Assembly (NCBI GenBank): GCA_001464545.1
Contig: LNFC01000022.1
Location: 310,001 to 374,000 of the forward strand
Source: Acidobacteria bacterium Ga0077551
Lineage (GTDB): Bacteria; Pseudomonadota; Alphaproteobacteria; Caulobacterales; Hyphomonadaceae
Length of the DNA: 64,000 nucleotides
Reading direction: 5' to 3'
The notes beneath the pieces were generated by a model. That model was not told the DNA's origin, searched no databases, and was given only the letters and a program-made list of their open reading frames with translations. The translations under genes were made by a program, and so were the position numbers. Below, in pieces: positions 18,450 through 28,467 of the stretch (position 1 is its first letter; every line of letters begins with the position of its first letter).

Positions 18450-19643
18450 ATGCCCTGGGACGATAAATCTAAAGGTTCTGGCCCCTGGGGCGCAGGCAGC
18501 GGCGGTTCAGGCGGCCCCAGCGGCTCCGGCGGTGGTGAGGGCGGTTCGCCCTGGAACCGGCCGGGCGGCGGCAAGGACAGCGGACAAGGTGGCGGCAACA
18601 AGGGCGGCGGCAGCAAGGATTCGCCCGACCTCGAAGAACAGATGCGCCGGATGCAGGAGCGCTTTCGCCAGCGCCGCGGCGGCGGCGGGGGCGGCGGACG
18701 CCGCAAGGGCGGCGGCGCGCAGATGCCAAACCTCGGCCCGCTCGGCTTCATGGTCATCGGCGGCGTTGTGCTGATGTCCTGGCTTTCCACGGGCATCGTG
18801 ATCGTTGACCCGACCCAGCAGGCCGCCGTGTTCCGCTTCGGCAAATGGCAGACCAATTTCGGCCCCGGCCTCCACTTCCACCTGCCGGCCCCGATCGAGA
18901 GCCACACGCTGATCCCGGTCGAACGCCGGATCGAGACGCGGATCGGCGGCACCGAGGAAGAAAGCCTGATGCTGACGCAGGACGAGAACATCGTCGACAT
19001 CCAGTTCTCGGTGTTCTGGAAAGTCGATACCGCAAACCCGGAGAACTTCCTGCTCAACGTGCGGGACCCCGCACTGACGGTCGAACAGGTCGCCGAATCG
19101 GTGATGCGCGAAGTCGTCGGCCAGACCAGCCTTCAGAACATCATCACCACCGAGCGTGACACGGTCCAGCAGGCTGTATCCGCCCAGACGCAGGCCCTGC
19201 TCAACGAGTACAATACCGGTGTCGAAATCCTGTCGATCCAGATCGACAAGTCCGATCCGCCGCAGCAGGTCATCGAGGCCTTCAACGACGTGAACGTGGC
19301 CGAGCAGGATGCGGAAACGCGTACCAACCAGGCCGCCCAGTTCGCCAACGAGATCGTGCCTCAGGCCCGCGGTACCGCGCAGCGCCTGTTGCAGGAAGCC
19401 GAAGCCTACCGTGACCGCGTGATCGCAGACGCCGGCGGTGAAGCGTCCCGCTTCGACCAGATCTACGAGGAGTATCGCAAGGCGCCGCGGGTCACCCGCG
19501 AACGCATGTACCTCGAAACGATGGAGCGCGTCCTTGGCCGCACGGACAAGATGATCCTCGACCAGGATTCCGGCGCCGTTCCCTACCTGCCGCTTGAGCG
19601 CACCCGCCGCCCGGCAACACCCGCGACGACAGGAGACCAGTAA
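18450..19643 (+). CDS. hflK: FtsH protease modulator HflK
   Basis: Gly-rich N-terminus, TM, SPFH/prohibitin domain; followed directly by hflC. Confidence 0.95.
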   Translation: MPWDDKSKGSGPWGAGSGGSGGPSGSGGGEGGSPWNRPGGGKDSGQGGGNKGGGSKDSPDLEEQMRRMQERFRQRRGGGGGGGRRKGGGAQMPNLGPLGFMVIGGVVLMSWLSTGIVIVDPTQQAAVFRFGKWQTNFGPGLHFHLPAPIESHTLIPVERRIETRIGGTEEESLMLTQDENIVDIQFSVFWKVDTANPENFLLNVRDPALTVEQVAESVMREVVGQTSLQNIITTERDTVQQAVSAQTQALLNEYNTGVEILSIQIDKSDPPQQVIEAFNDVNVAEQDAETRTNQAAQFANEIVPQARGTAQRLLQEAEAYRDRVIADAGGEASRFDQIYEEYRKAPRVTRERMYLETMERVLGRTDKMILDQDSGAVPYLPLERTRRPATPATTGDQ

Positions 19644-20539
19644 TGCGCGCTTTTGGATGGCTCATCCTGGTCCTGTCCGTCCTCGGACTGATCATCGCCT
19701 CTAACGTCTTCTACATCGTGCGCCAGTCGCAGCAGGCCATCGTGCTCCAGGTGGGCCGGCCGATTGCGCTAATCAACGAGCCCGGCAAGGACGAAGCCGG
19801 CCTTCATATGAAGATGCCGATCATCCAGCAGGTCGAGATCATCGACAAGCGCAACCTCGGCCTCGACATCGAAGGCATCGAAGTGCTGGCCGCTGACCAG
19901 CGCCGCCTGCGGGTGGACGCCTTCGTCCGCTGGCGGATCAACGACCCGCTGCGCTATTACCAGCGCTTCCGCACCGAAGACGCGGCCCGCTCGCAGCTCA
20001 ACCGGATCACCACCTCCGCGATCCGCGAAGTGCTCGGCGATGTGCCGGTGCCGGTCATCGTGTCCGGCCAGCGCGCCCAGCTCATGGGCCGCATCCGCCA
20101 GGGCGTGAACGCCGGCCTCGCCTCGGACGGGATCGACATCATCGACGTGCGTATCCGCCAGGCAGACCTGCCGAACGAAGTCGCCGAAGGCGTCTACAAC
20201 CGGATGCGGACGGCCCGTCTGCAGGAAGCCCAGCGCATCCGCTCGGAAGGGGAGGAAAAGGCCCGCCTGATCCGCGCCACGGCCGAACGGGAGAAGACCG
20301 TCATCGAGGCCCAGGCCCGCGAACAGTCCTCGAAGATCCGCGGTGAAGGCGATGCCAAGGCGTCCGAAACCTATGCGACCGCCTACAACAAGGACCCGGA
20401 ATTCTTCCGCTTCCAGCGGGCCCTGATCGCCTGCGAAGCCTCGATCCAGGAAGGCACCCAGGTCATCGTCGGCCCGCAATCGCTCGGCATCTGTGACCAG
20501 TTCTTCGACAGCGCCCGCGCGGCGGGCGGCCCCCGCTAG
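19643..20539 (+). CDS. hflC: FtsH protease modulator HflC
   Basis: SPFH domain, VRQSQQAIVLQVGRP, 1-nt overlap with hflK. Confidence 0.95.
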   Translation: MRAFGWLILVLSVLGLIIASNVFYIVRQSQQAIVLQVGRPIALINEPGKDEAGLHMKMPIIQQVEIIDKRNLGLDIEGIEVLAADQRRLRVDAFVRWRINDPLRYYQRFRTEDAARSQLNRITTSAIREVLGDVPVPVIVSGQRAQLMGRIRQGVNAGLASDGIDIIDVRIRQADLPNEVAEGVYNRMRTARLQEAQRIRSEGEEKARLIRATAEREKTVIEAQAREQSSKIRGEGDAKASETYATAYNKDPEFFRFQRALIACEASIQEGTQVIVGPQSLGICDQFFDSARAAGGPR

Positions 20540-20549
20540 GTAAGGATCG

Positions 20550-20750
20550 GTGAGCCTGCTCACCATCCTCCTCGCCGGGTTCGGTGTCTGGCTTCTGGTG
20601 GAGGGCGCCCTGTGCGCCCTCGCGCCTGACTTCATGCGCGATCTTGCTGCCCGCGTTTCGTCGCTGCCCCAGCGCGAGCTTATCGTTGCCGGTCTGATCG
20701 TTGCCGGGATCGGAGGCGTGATGCTCACTCTTGCAGTGCGCACCGCTTGA
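20550..20750 (+). CDS. DUF2065-like small membrane protein
   Basis: 66 aa, two TM segments, located after hflC. Confidence 0.7.
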   Translation: MSLLTILLAGFGVWLLVEGALCALAPDFMRDLAARVSSLPQRELIVAGLIVAGIGGVMLTLAVRTA

Positions 20751-20838
20751 GGCGGTTGCGCGTGGCCCCCAAAGCGCCATAGTCAGGCAGCAATCGGACG
20801 CCAGAACAGGTCCGAAGCTGACCGGAGCAAACGCCGCC

Positions 20839-22287
20839 ATGAACTACGCCGCCGCCCTGGCGCTCATCCTTCTTGCCACGCCGGTCAGCGGTCTTGCCGC
20901 CGCCCAGGGCAGCCTGTCGAAACCGGCCGCCGGCGTCGACATGAAGGCCACCCCGTCCAGCTTCCGCGACCTGTCCAAGCGCCTGATGCCGGCCGTCGTG
21001 AACATCTCGACCGAAACGGTCATCGCCTCCGGCATGCCGACCTTCCCGGAAGGCTCGCCCGCCGAGCGTTTCAACGATTACTTCGGCCGCGACGGCGACG
21101 GCTTTGAACGCCAGGGCTCGCTCGGCTCCGGCTTCGTCATCTCAAAGGATGGCTACATCGTCACCAACAACCACGTGATCGAAAAAGCCGACACGATCAC
21201 CATCACCTTTTCCAATGGCCGCGAGCTGCAGGCCAAGCTCGTCGGGCGTGACCGCGATACCGATATCGCCGTCCTGAAAGTCTCCTCGACTACGGCGCTC
21301 CCGTTCGTCGAACTGGCTGACAGCGACAAGGCCGAAGTCGGTGACTGGGTCATCGCGATCGGCAATCCGCTCGGCTTTGGCGGCTCGGTCTCGGCCGGCA
21401 TCATCTCCGCCACGGGCCGCGACCTGAATACGGGGCGTTCGGACAATTACATCCAGACCGACGCGGCCATCAACCAGGGCAACTCCGGCGGCCCGCTGTT
21501 CAATCTCGCCGGCCAGGTTGTCGGCGTGAACACCGCCATCATCTCGCAATCCGGCGGCTCCATCGGTCTCGGCTTCTCGGTTCCGTCGAACACCGTCAAG
21601 CGCATCAGCGCGGCCCTGATCAAGGAAGGCCGCGTGCGCCGCCCCTGGCTCGGCGTCAACGTGCAGGATGCCGACGCCGCCCTGATCAAGGCCTACCGTG
21701 CCAAGGGCCTCACCGGCGTCATCATCACCCGCATTTCGGACGACAGCCCGGCCGAAAAGGCCAAGCTCGAAGTGGGCGACCTGATCCTCACCATCGACGG
21801 AAAAACCGTCACCGGCGTGCGCGAGATGACGCGCACCCTGTCGGAAAAAGCCATCGGCAAACCGGTCAAGCTCTCCATCGTCCGCGATGGCCGCACCCGC
21901 GAAGTCAGCGTCACGCTGACGGAGTTGAAGGACGAGGAAGAAGGCACCGCCAAAGTGGCGCCGGACACCGCCGCCAATTCGAATGATCTGGGGGCGGACC
22001 TTTCGCCCATCGATGACGACATGCGCCGCCGCTACGGTATCCCGAAGGATATCTCGGGCGTCGTCGTCACCGCCGTCAGCCCGCGCGGGCGCGCCTACAA
22101 CAAGCTGCGCCGCGCGGACGTCATCGTCGAGGTGAACTTCAACACCGTCTCCTCGGTCACCGACGCGCTCGCCAAGGTGAAAACCGGGCTCGCGACGCCC
22201 AACACGCCGATCCTCATCCGCGTCAAGCGCCGCGGTGAAACCGGCGGCTGGTTCGACCAGTTCGTCTCGATCGAAATCAACAAGTAG
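20839..22287 (+). CDS. Do family (DegP/DegQ) periplasmic serine protease
   Basis: Signal peptide; catalytic TNNHVI, DTDIAVLKV, NQGNSGGPLFN; two PDZ domains. Confidence 0.95.
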   Translation: MNYAAALALILLATPVSGLAAAQGSLSKPAAGVDMKATPSSFRDLSKRLMPAVVNISTETVIASGMPTFPEGSPAERFNDYFGRDGDGFERQGSLGSGFVISKDGYIVTNNHVIEKADTITITFSNGRELQAKLVGRDRDTDIAVLKVSSTTALPFVELADSDKAEVGDWVIAIGNPLGFGGSVSAGIISATGRDLNTGRSDNYIQTDAAINQGNSGGPLFNLAGQVVGVNTAIISQSGGSIGLGFSVPSNTVKRISAALIKEGRVRRPWLGVNVQDADAALIKAYRAKGLTGVIITRISDDSPAEKAKLEVGDLILTIDGKTVTGVREMTRTLSEKAIGKPVKLSIVRDGRTREVSVTLTELKDEEEGTAKVAPDTAANSNDLGADLSPIDDDMRRRYGIPKDISGVVVTAVSPRGRAYNKLRRADVIVEVNFNTVSSVTDALAKVKTGLATPNTPILIRVKRRGETGGWFDQFVSIEINK

Positions 22288-22302
22288 AGGGCCTCCAGTT
22301 CG

Positions 22303-22372
22303 CTCGTCCCCGCGAAGGCGGGGAATTCGCCCGGCTCTTGCCAATCCCGATCCCCGCCTTCGCGGGGATGAG
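22303..22372. repeat. REP-like inverted repeat CTCGTCCCCGCGAAGGCGGGGA ... TCCCCGCCTTCGCGGGGATGAG
   Basis: 22-bp arms, 21 of 22 complementary, immediately downstream of the Do protease. Confidence 0.85.
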
Positions 22373-22439
22373 CGGAGCAGGAGAATCCGGGCCAGCCTCA
22401 CACTTGACGCCCGCGCGATATTTCGACATTCGTTGAAAT

Positions 22440-22817
22440 ATGGAATCAAGCGCTGCCATTGATCGTCTCTCCGCCCTTGCCCAGCCGGGCCGGCTTGCGG
22501 TTTTCCGCCTGCTCGTCCGCGCGGGCCCGGAAGGCATCCCGGCCGGCGAGATCGCCGCCGCGGTCGGTCTCGCGCCGAACACGCTGTCGGCCCAGCTCAC
22601 CATCCTCGTGCAGGCGGGCCTCCTCTCCAGCGCCCGCGAGGGCAGGGTGATCCGCTACGCCGCGCGCCCCGATGCGCTCAGTGAGCTGATCGTCTACCTG
22701 ATGGAAGACTGCTGCGGCGGCCGACCCGAGATCTGCCAGCCCGTGCAGGAAGCCGCTGCCCGCGCCGCCTGCTGCCCGCCGGCGAAATCCAGATCTCGCA
22801 GGCCGCTGCGCGCATGA
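22440..22817 (+). CDS. arsR: ArsR-family transcriptional regulator (arsenic operon)
   Basis: wHTH; C-terminal [10 protein letters not shown] cysteine cluster; overlaps ACR3 gene. Confidence 0.88.
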   Translation: MESSAAIDRLSALAQPGRLAVFRLLVRAGPEGIPAGEIAAAVGLAPNTLSAQLTILVQAGLLSSAREGRVIRYAARPDALSELIVYLMEDCCGGRPEICQPVQEAAARAACCPPAKSRSRRPLRA

Positions 22818-23851
22818 GCCTTTTTGAAAAATACCTCTCCGTCTGGGTCGCTCTCGCCCTGGCCGCCGGTCTCGCACTCGGCCAGCTGTTCCCGTCCGCC
22901 TTCAGCGCGCTGGCCGCGCTGGAATACGCGAATGTCAATTTTGCCGTCGCGATCCTGATCTGGGCGATGGTCTGGCCGATGATGATCGGCGTCGAGTTCG
23001 CGGGCCTGCGCGGCGCCTTCGCGAAACCCAAGGGTCTGATCATCACGCTGGTGGTCAACTGGCTGATCAAGCCGTTCACGATGGCCCTGCTCGGCGTCCT
23101 GTTCTTCGAACACGTCTTCGCGGATCTCATCCCCGCCGATGACGCCAAATCCTATATCGCCGGCCTGATCCTGCTCGGCGCGGCGCCGTGCACCGCGATG
23201 GTCTTCGTCTGGTCGCAGCTGACGAAGGGCGATCCGGCCTACACGCTGGCGCAAGTGGGCGTGAATGATGCCGTGATGGTGTTCGCCTTCGCGCCGATCG
23301 TCGCGCTTCTGCTCGGCGTCGCGGAAATTTCCGTGCCCTGGGAAACGCTGCTGCTCTCGGTCGGCCTGTATGTCGTCATCCCGCTGATCGCCGGCTTCAT
23401 CGCGCGCCGTTTTCTGATCGCAAGCGGCGGCCTCGCGGCGGTCGATACCTTCATGGCACGGATCAAACCCGCCTCGGTCATCGGCCTCCTCGCGACGGTC
23501 GTGCTGCTCTTCGGTTTCCAGGGCGGCGTCATCCTCGCCAATCCGTTGATCATCGCACTAATCGCGGTGCCGATCATCCTCCAGTCCTATGGCATCTTCG
23601 CGGTTGCCTATGCTGCGGCCTTCGCCTGGAAAGTGCCGCACCGGATCGCGGCGCCTTGCGCGCTGATCGGCACGTCCAACTTCTTCGAACTCGCGGTTGC
23701 GGTCGCGATCAGCCTGTTCGGCCTCAATTCCGGCGCCGCCCTCGCGACAGTCGTCGGCGTGCTCGTGGAAGTGCCGGTGATGCTGTCGCTCGTCGCCTTC
23801 GCCAATCGCACGCGCGAAAAGTTCGCCCCCTTCGAGACGGAGCAGCCATGA
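22814..23851 (+). CDS. ACR3-type arsenite efflux transporter
   Basis: 345 aa multi-[24 protein letters not shown]; located between arsR and arsC. Confidence 0.93.
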   Translation: MSLFEKYLSVWVALALAAGLALGQLFPSAFSALAALEYANVNFAVAILIWAMVWPMMIGVEFAGLRGAFAKPKGLIITLVVNWLIKPFTMALLGVLFFEHVFADLIPADDAKSYIAGLILLGAAPCTAMVFVWSQLTKGDPAYTLAQVGVNDAVMVFAFAPIVALLLGVAEISVPWETLLLSVGLYVVIPLIAGFIARRFLIASGGLAAVDTFMARIKPASVIGLLATVVLLFGFQGGVILANPLIIALIAVPIILQSYGIFAVAYAAAFAWKVPHRIAAPCALIGTSNFFELAVAVAISLFGLNSGAALATVVGVLVEVPVMLSLVAFANRTREKFAPFETEQP

Positions 23852-24273
23852 AAATCCTCTTCCTTTGCGTCGCCAATTCCGCCCGCAGCCAGATGGCCGA
23901 AGGCCTCGCCCGCCACCTTCTCGGCCCCGTCGCCGACATCATGTCGGCGGGCTCCGCGCCGACCAAGCCGAACCCCTACGCCATCGAGGCGATGGCAGAC
24001 CGGGGCATCGACATCACCACGCACACGTCGAAATCCTTCGCCTCGCTGGACGCTGCCGCCTTCGACTACGTGATCACCCTCTGCGCCGAGGAGATCTGCC
24101 CTTGGCTGCCCGGCAAGACGCAGCGCCTCCACTGGCCGATCGATGATCCGGCGAGCTCCGACCCCGCCTTGACGCCGGAAGACTTCCGCGCCCGCTTCGC
24201 CGCCGCCCGGAATGAAATCGAAGCCAAGATCGAAGCCTTCCGCCGGGAGGCCGCAGGGTCTAAGACCGGCTGA
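23848..24273 (+). CDS. arsC: Arsenate reductase (low-molecular-weight phosphatase/thioredoxin type)
   Basis: [29 protein letters not shown]-loop; 4-nt overlap with ACR3. Confidence 0.92.
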   Translation: MKILFLCVANSARSQMAEGLARHLLGPVADIMSAGSAPTKPNPYAIEAMADRGIDITTHTSKSFASLDAAAFDYVITLCAEEICPWLPGKTQRLHWPIDDPASSDPALTPEDFRARFAAARNEIEAKIEAFRREAAGSKTG

Positions 24274-24275
24274 TC

Positions 24276-24677
24276 ATGCTGGAATATTCGGTCACCGCCA
24301 AACGCATTGACGCCCACGGCAGCGAAGCCCGCGCCAAGGACGCGACCCTTGTTCTCGATACCGACCTTGCAGGGCGCCCTGATGCCTTCAACCCGGCCGA
24401 GCTGTTTCTTGCCGCCATCGCCGCCTGCATCCTGAAGGGCATCGAGCGGGTGACACCCCTGCTGGGGTTCAGCCTCGACGGGGTCGAGGTCCGGCTGCAC
24501 GGGGAGCGGCAGGATTCGCCGCCGAAAATGACCTCTGTAACCTATGAAATCATCGTCCAGACGGCCGAGACGGACCAGCGGCTCGAGCTTTTGCACAAGA
24601 ATGTCCGCAAATACGGCACCATCTCGAACACGGTTGCGGACGCCACAAACCTTGCGGGGACCATCCGCAGGGCTTGA
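24276..24677 (+). CDS. OsmC family protein
   Basis: PAELFLAAIAACILKGIERV pattern of OsmC/Ohr fold. Confidence 0.8.
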   Translation: MLEYSVTAKRIDAHGSEARAKDATLVLDTDLAGRPDAFNPAELFLAAIAACILKGIERVTPLLGFSLDGVEVRLHGERQDSPPKMTSVTYEIIVQTAETDQRLELLHKNVRKYGTISNTVADATNLAGTIRRA

Positions 24678-24818
24678 CCCGGACGGCCTTCCGCAAGGGA
24701 AGTCGGGCCTGATTTCCGCCTGCGTTTTATACGCGGAATTGCCGTTTGGGCTCGCCAAGGCCCGCAACGCAGGCTAAGAGCGGGCCAAACCACACTGTTT
24801 AGGGCTGAGAGTCACACC

Positions 24819-24905
24819 ATGATCCATCCTTCGCTCATTGCCATCGGCGCCATCGTCCTCGTGTTCGCCATCTTGAACCTCATCGAGTTCAAACGCATCG
24901 ACTAG
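24819..24905 (+). CDS. 28-aa single-pass membrane small protein MIHPSLIAIGAIVLVFAILNLIEFKRID
   Basis: ATG with upstream purine-rich GGGCTGAGAG; strongly hydrophobic core with basic C-terminus; upstream of the CaCA antiporter gene. Confidence 0.5.
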   Translation: MIHPSLIAIGAIVLVFAILNLIEFKRID

Positions 24906-24924
24906 TCTCGAAAGGGCAGGTGCC

Positions 24925-25914
24925 ATGCCCGATCCCATCCTGATTGCCTCGCTTCTCGGCGGCCTCGTCCTTCTGGCCCTCGGGGGAGATCTTCTTGTGC
25001 GCGGCGCGGTCCGCGCCGGACGGGCGATGGGCGCCACCCCCCTCATCGCCGGCATCTTCATCGTCGCCCTCGGCACCTCGCTGCCGGAAATCTTCGTCTC
25101 GGTGAACGCCGCCTTCTCGGGCAGTCCGGGTCTCGCCGTCGGCAATATCGTCGGCTCGAGCATCGCCAACGTCTTCCTTGTCCTCGCGATCCCCGCCCTG
25201 ATCTTTCCGGTCATGGCCGGCGGCCCGGGGCAGAAACGCGCCCTGTTTGCCACGCTTCTCGCCACCGCCCTGTGGATCGGGATGACGGCAGTGATGCCGC
25301 TGAACCCGCTGGTCGGCATCTGCTTCCTCTGTGTACTGATCGGCTATACCGGCCTCAGCCTGTTTGCCGCTCGCCGGGATGAAGTGGCCGGCAAGCCGAC
25401 CGGGGTGCGCGAGCATGAAGCCGAGGGTCCGCCCCTCTGGCGCGCGCTGATCTATCTCCCGGTGGGCGCCGCTGCCCTCGTCTTTGCCTCTGGCTTGATC
25501 GTGGACGGCGCCGATGGTCTCGCCCGCGTCGCCGGCATCCCGGAAGAATACATTGGCCTCACGCTGCTGGCGGTGGGCACCTCGCTGCCGGAGATCGGCG
25601 CCTCGATTGCCGCCGCCGCCCGCAAGCGCGGCGATGTCCTGGTCGGCAACATCCTCGGCTCAAACATCATCAACATCCTCGGCGCTGGCGGCATCGTGGC
25701 GATGAGCGGCGAAGTGCGCATCGCCCGGCTGTTTCATACTTATGACCACTGGGTCATGGGGTTCGCCGCCATTGTGCTTGCCGTGCTGATCCTCACCAAA
25801 GCGAAGATCGGCCGACTGATGGCGTTGCTCCTGCTGCTGTTCTATGCGCTCTACATCTACGGCCTCGTCAACGGGGTCAGCCTGCTCGGCCTGTATGAAG
25901 TGGTCGCCGGATGA
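24925..25914 (+). CDS. Calcium/sodium antiporter (CaCA family, YrbG-like)
   Basis: Two alpha-repeats: ALGTSLPEIFVSVNA..GNIVGSSIANV and AVGTSLPEIGASIAA..GNILGSNIINI. Confidence 0.92.
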   Translation: MPDPILIASLLGGLVLLALGGDLLVRGAVRAGRAMGATPLIAGIFIVALGTSLPEIFVSVNAAFSGSPGLAVGNIVGSSIANVFLVLAIPALIFPVMAGGPGQKRALFATLLATALWIGMTAVMPLNPLVGICFLCVLIGYTGLSLFAARRDEVAGKPTGVREHEAEGPPLWRALIYLPVGAAALVFASGLIVDGADGLARVAGIPEEYIGLTLLAVGTSLPEIGASIAAAARKRGDVLVGNILGSNIINILGAGGIVAMSGEVRIARLFHTYDHWVMGFAAIVLAVLILTKAKIGRLMALLLLLFYALYIYGLVNGVSLLGLYEVVAG

Positions 25915-26663
25915 AACCCGGCGGCGCGCTTGTCACCGGTGCCGGAATACGCCTCGGGCGGGCGATGGCCGAAGCGCTCGGCGCCGACGGCTGGGCGGTG
26001 GCGATCCACTATCGCGGCTCGAAAGCCGGCGCCGAAGAGGCCGCTGCGACGATCCGCAAGGCGGGCGGGCGCGCCGAACTCATCGCCTGCGATCTCGCCG
26101 ATGAAGCCGCCCGGGCAGGCCTCGTCGCCGAAGCGGCCCGGAAGCTGGGCCGGCCGGTCACGCTGCTCGCCAATTCCGCCTCGACCTTTGTCGATGATAC
26201 GGCCACGGATCATTCCCGCGCCGACTGGGACCATCATTTCGAGCCGAACCTGCGCGCGCCGATCCACCTTGCCCAGCAGCTCGCCCGCGCGCTTCCGGCC
26301 GGCGAGAAAGGCCTGGTCGTCAACCTGATCGACCAGCGCGTGTGGAAGCTTACGCCGCAGTTCTTCACCTACACCCTCTCCAAGGCTGCGCTCTGGCAGG
26401 CGACGCAGACCCTTGCCCAGGCGCTGGCGCCGGACGTCCGCGTGAATGCCATCGGGCCGGGGCCGACGCTGCAAAGCATCCACCAGTCCCCGGAAGCCTT
26501 CGCGGCCGAAACCGCGGCGACCCTCACCGGCGAAGGCTCGAGCCCCGACGAGATCGTCCGTGCCCTGCGCTATTTCATCTCTGCCAGCAGCGTTACCGGC
26601 CAGATGATCGCCTCGGACGGGGGCCAGCACCTCATGTGGCAAACGCCTGACACCCAGATCTGA
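25911..26663 (+). CDS. SDR-family oxidoreductase (pteridine reductase-like)
   Basis: Rossmann VTGAGIRLGRAMAEAL, YTLSKAALW, NAIGPGPTL. Confidence 0.85.
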   Translation: MKPGGALVTGAGIRLGRAMAEALGADGWAVAIHYRGSKAGAEEAAATIRKAGGRAELIACDLADEAARAGLVAEAARKLGRPVTLLANSASTFVDDTATDHSRADWDHHFEPNLRAPIHLAQQLARALPAGEKGLVVNLIDQRVWKLTPQFFTYTLSKAALWQATQTLAQALAPDVRVNAIGPGPTLQSIHQSPEAFAAETAATLTGEGSSPDEIVRALRYFISASSVTGQMIASDGGQHLMWQTPDTQI

Positions 26664-26672
26664 GGTCCTCAC

Positions 26673-27689
26673 GTGAATTTCGGCTCCGATACCACGGCTC
26701 CGGCCCATCCGCGCGTTCTGGACGCGCTGGCCCGCGTCAATTCCGGCGCCGAGGCGAGCTATGGCAGTGATACCGTCAGCGCCAGCCTGCGGGGTGTGAT
26801 TGCGCGGGTGTTCGAGACCGATGACTTCGACTTCTGGCTCACCGCCTCCGGCACCGCGTCCAACGCGCTCGCGCTCTCCTGTTTCTGCCCGCCGACCGGC
26901 GCCATCCTCTGCCACGAGGAAGCGCATATCGAGCGCGACGAGCGCGGCGCGCCGACGTTTTTCTCCGGGGGCGGACAATTGCGCCTGCTGCCCGGCTTCG
27001 GCGCGAAGATCGATCCGCAAGCGTTTGCCCGCGTGGTCGATGCCAACAATCCGGACTTCGTGCATGAAACGCCTCTGCATGCCGTCTCCCTGACCAACCT
27101 GACTGAATGTGGCATGGCTTATCAGCCCGTCGAGATTGCCACCTTCGCCGGGCGCGCGAAGGAAGCGGGTCTTGCCGTGCATCTGGACGGCGCCCGCTTG
27201 GCCAATGCCCTGATTGGCACCGGCGCGATGCCGGCGGCGATGACCTGGCGCGCGGGGGTCGACGTGCTCACCCTCGGCCTCACCAAGACCGGTGCGATCG
27301 GCTGCGAAATCATCCTGCTGTTTGGCGCCGCCCGGGCCAAGGCGGGGGAGCTCCGTGTACGGGCAAAACGCTCCGGCCACATGCCGCCCAAGATGCGCTA
27401 CCTCGCCGCCCAGGCCGAGGCGATGCTGGAAGGCAGCCTCTGGCTGAAGCTTGCCGGCCATGCCAACGATATGGCGCGGGATCTGGCCGAAGGATTTGAA
27501 CGCAAGGGCTTCAAGCTCGCTTATCCGTGCGAAGGCAATGAAGTGTTCGTGATGTTGCCCGAGGCCTCTGCCCGGAAACTTCAGGCGGCGGGCGCGGCGT
27601 TCTATCCCTGGCCGGGTGGCGCCTCGCGCTTCGTCTGTTCCTGGTCGACCGAAGCGGCAGACATCAACGCGCTGCTGGGTGCGCTCTAG
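26673..27689 (+). CDS. Low-specificity L-threonine aldolase/beta-eliminating lyase family
   Basis: NFGSDTTAPAHPRVLDAL, CHEEAHIERDERGAP, HLDGARLANALI, LTLGLTKTGAIG. Confidence 0.9.
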   Translation: MNFGSDTTAPAHPRVLDALARVNSGAEASYGSDTVSASLRGVIARVFETDDFDFWLTASGTASNALALSCFCPPTGAILCHEEAHIERDERGAPTFFSGGGQLRLLPGFGAKIDPQAFARVVDANNPDFVHETPLHAVSLTNLTECGMAYQPVEIATFAGRAKEAGLAVHLDGARLANALIGTGAMPAAMTWRAGVDVLTLGLTKTGAIGCEIILLFGAARAKAGELRVRAKRSGHMPPKMRYLAAQAEAMLEGSLWLKLAGHANDMARDLAEGFERKGFKLAYPCEGNEVFVMLPEASARKLQAAGAAFYPWPGGASRFVCSWSTEAADINALLGAL

Positions 27690-27721
27690 TCCAGGTTTTT
27701 GACGCCTAAGCTGAATTTTCT

Positions 27722-28339
27722 TCAGGGCGTAAGCGCACGGCCAAGCCAGCCTTGCAGGTGGCCCATCGTGGCGCCTGCATCGATCGGCGCGGACGCAGCG
27801 CCGCCCAGCAATTCCTGGTGCAGCGCCATCACCAGCATCGGCGAGAGCGTGGCGAGCGCCGCCGCGCGCAGGGCTGTTTCCTCCACCGGCGCGCCGGGCG
27901 TGCCGCGCAGTTTCTCGCTCACCGCTTTCAGCGCGGGCTCCAGCACTTTTTCCAGATAGGCCTTGCCGGCGCATTCGTCGGCGAGGCCCTCGATCAGGCC
28001 GAAGGCGTGCGCGCGGGTGAAGCCGCCGAGCTTGATGCCGGCTTCCGAGATACGGAAGTATTCCGCAAACGCGTCGGCGGGGTTGGCCGAGGGCGTCGCC
28101 ACCATCGCCCAGAGCGGCTTCGCGCGCCGGCCGATGGTCTCGAGGATCTCGACGACCAGTCCCTGCCGGTCATGGAAGTAATGGCGCAGCGTTGGCTCGG
28201 ACTGCTGCACCGCCATCGCAAACTGCCGCAGCGATGGCCGGCGCAGATCTGCCGAAAGCGCAAAGTCCGTCAACGCATCGAGCAGTGCCGCGCGCTTCTC
28301 GTCAAAGTCGTGGTTCCGGGCACCGGCAGGTCTGGGCAT
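27722..28339 (-). CDS. TetR-family transcriptional regulator
   Basis: SLRQFAMAVQQSEPTLRHYFHDRQGLVVEILE helix-turn-helix. Confidence 0.8.
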   Translation of the reverse strand: MPRPAGARNHDFDEKRAALLDALTDFALSADLRRPSLRQFAMAVQQSEPTLRHYFHDRQGLVVEILETIGRRAKPLWAMVATPSANPADAFAEYFRISEAGIKLGGFTRAHAFGLIEGLADECAGKAYLEKVLEPALKAVSEKLRGTPGAPVEETALRAAALATLSPMLVMALHQELLGGAASAPIDAGATMGHLQGWLGRALTP

Positions 28340-28467
28340 TGTCCACTCCCGTGGGACTTTGAAAGGAGACCGGGGGAGTTGGCCACGATCATCGGGCCCC
28401 GATATCAGAATACATACTGCAAGCGTGTCACGTATGTCTGCCACACAATCGGGCAAGGCGAAAATAA

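Noticed and set aside
18450-18720. Gly-rich low-complexity coding stretch as possible novelty
   Set aside because: A Gly-rich N-terminal tail is ordinary for HflK proteins in this group.
18469-19057. Pro-rich minus-strand ORFs in the hflK 5' region
   Set aside because: Reverse complement of the Gly-rich HflK N-terminus.
25857-27974. 705-aa minus-strand ORF
   Set aside because: Shadow of the SDR and threonine aldolase genes on the plus strand; no recognisable motifs.
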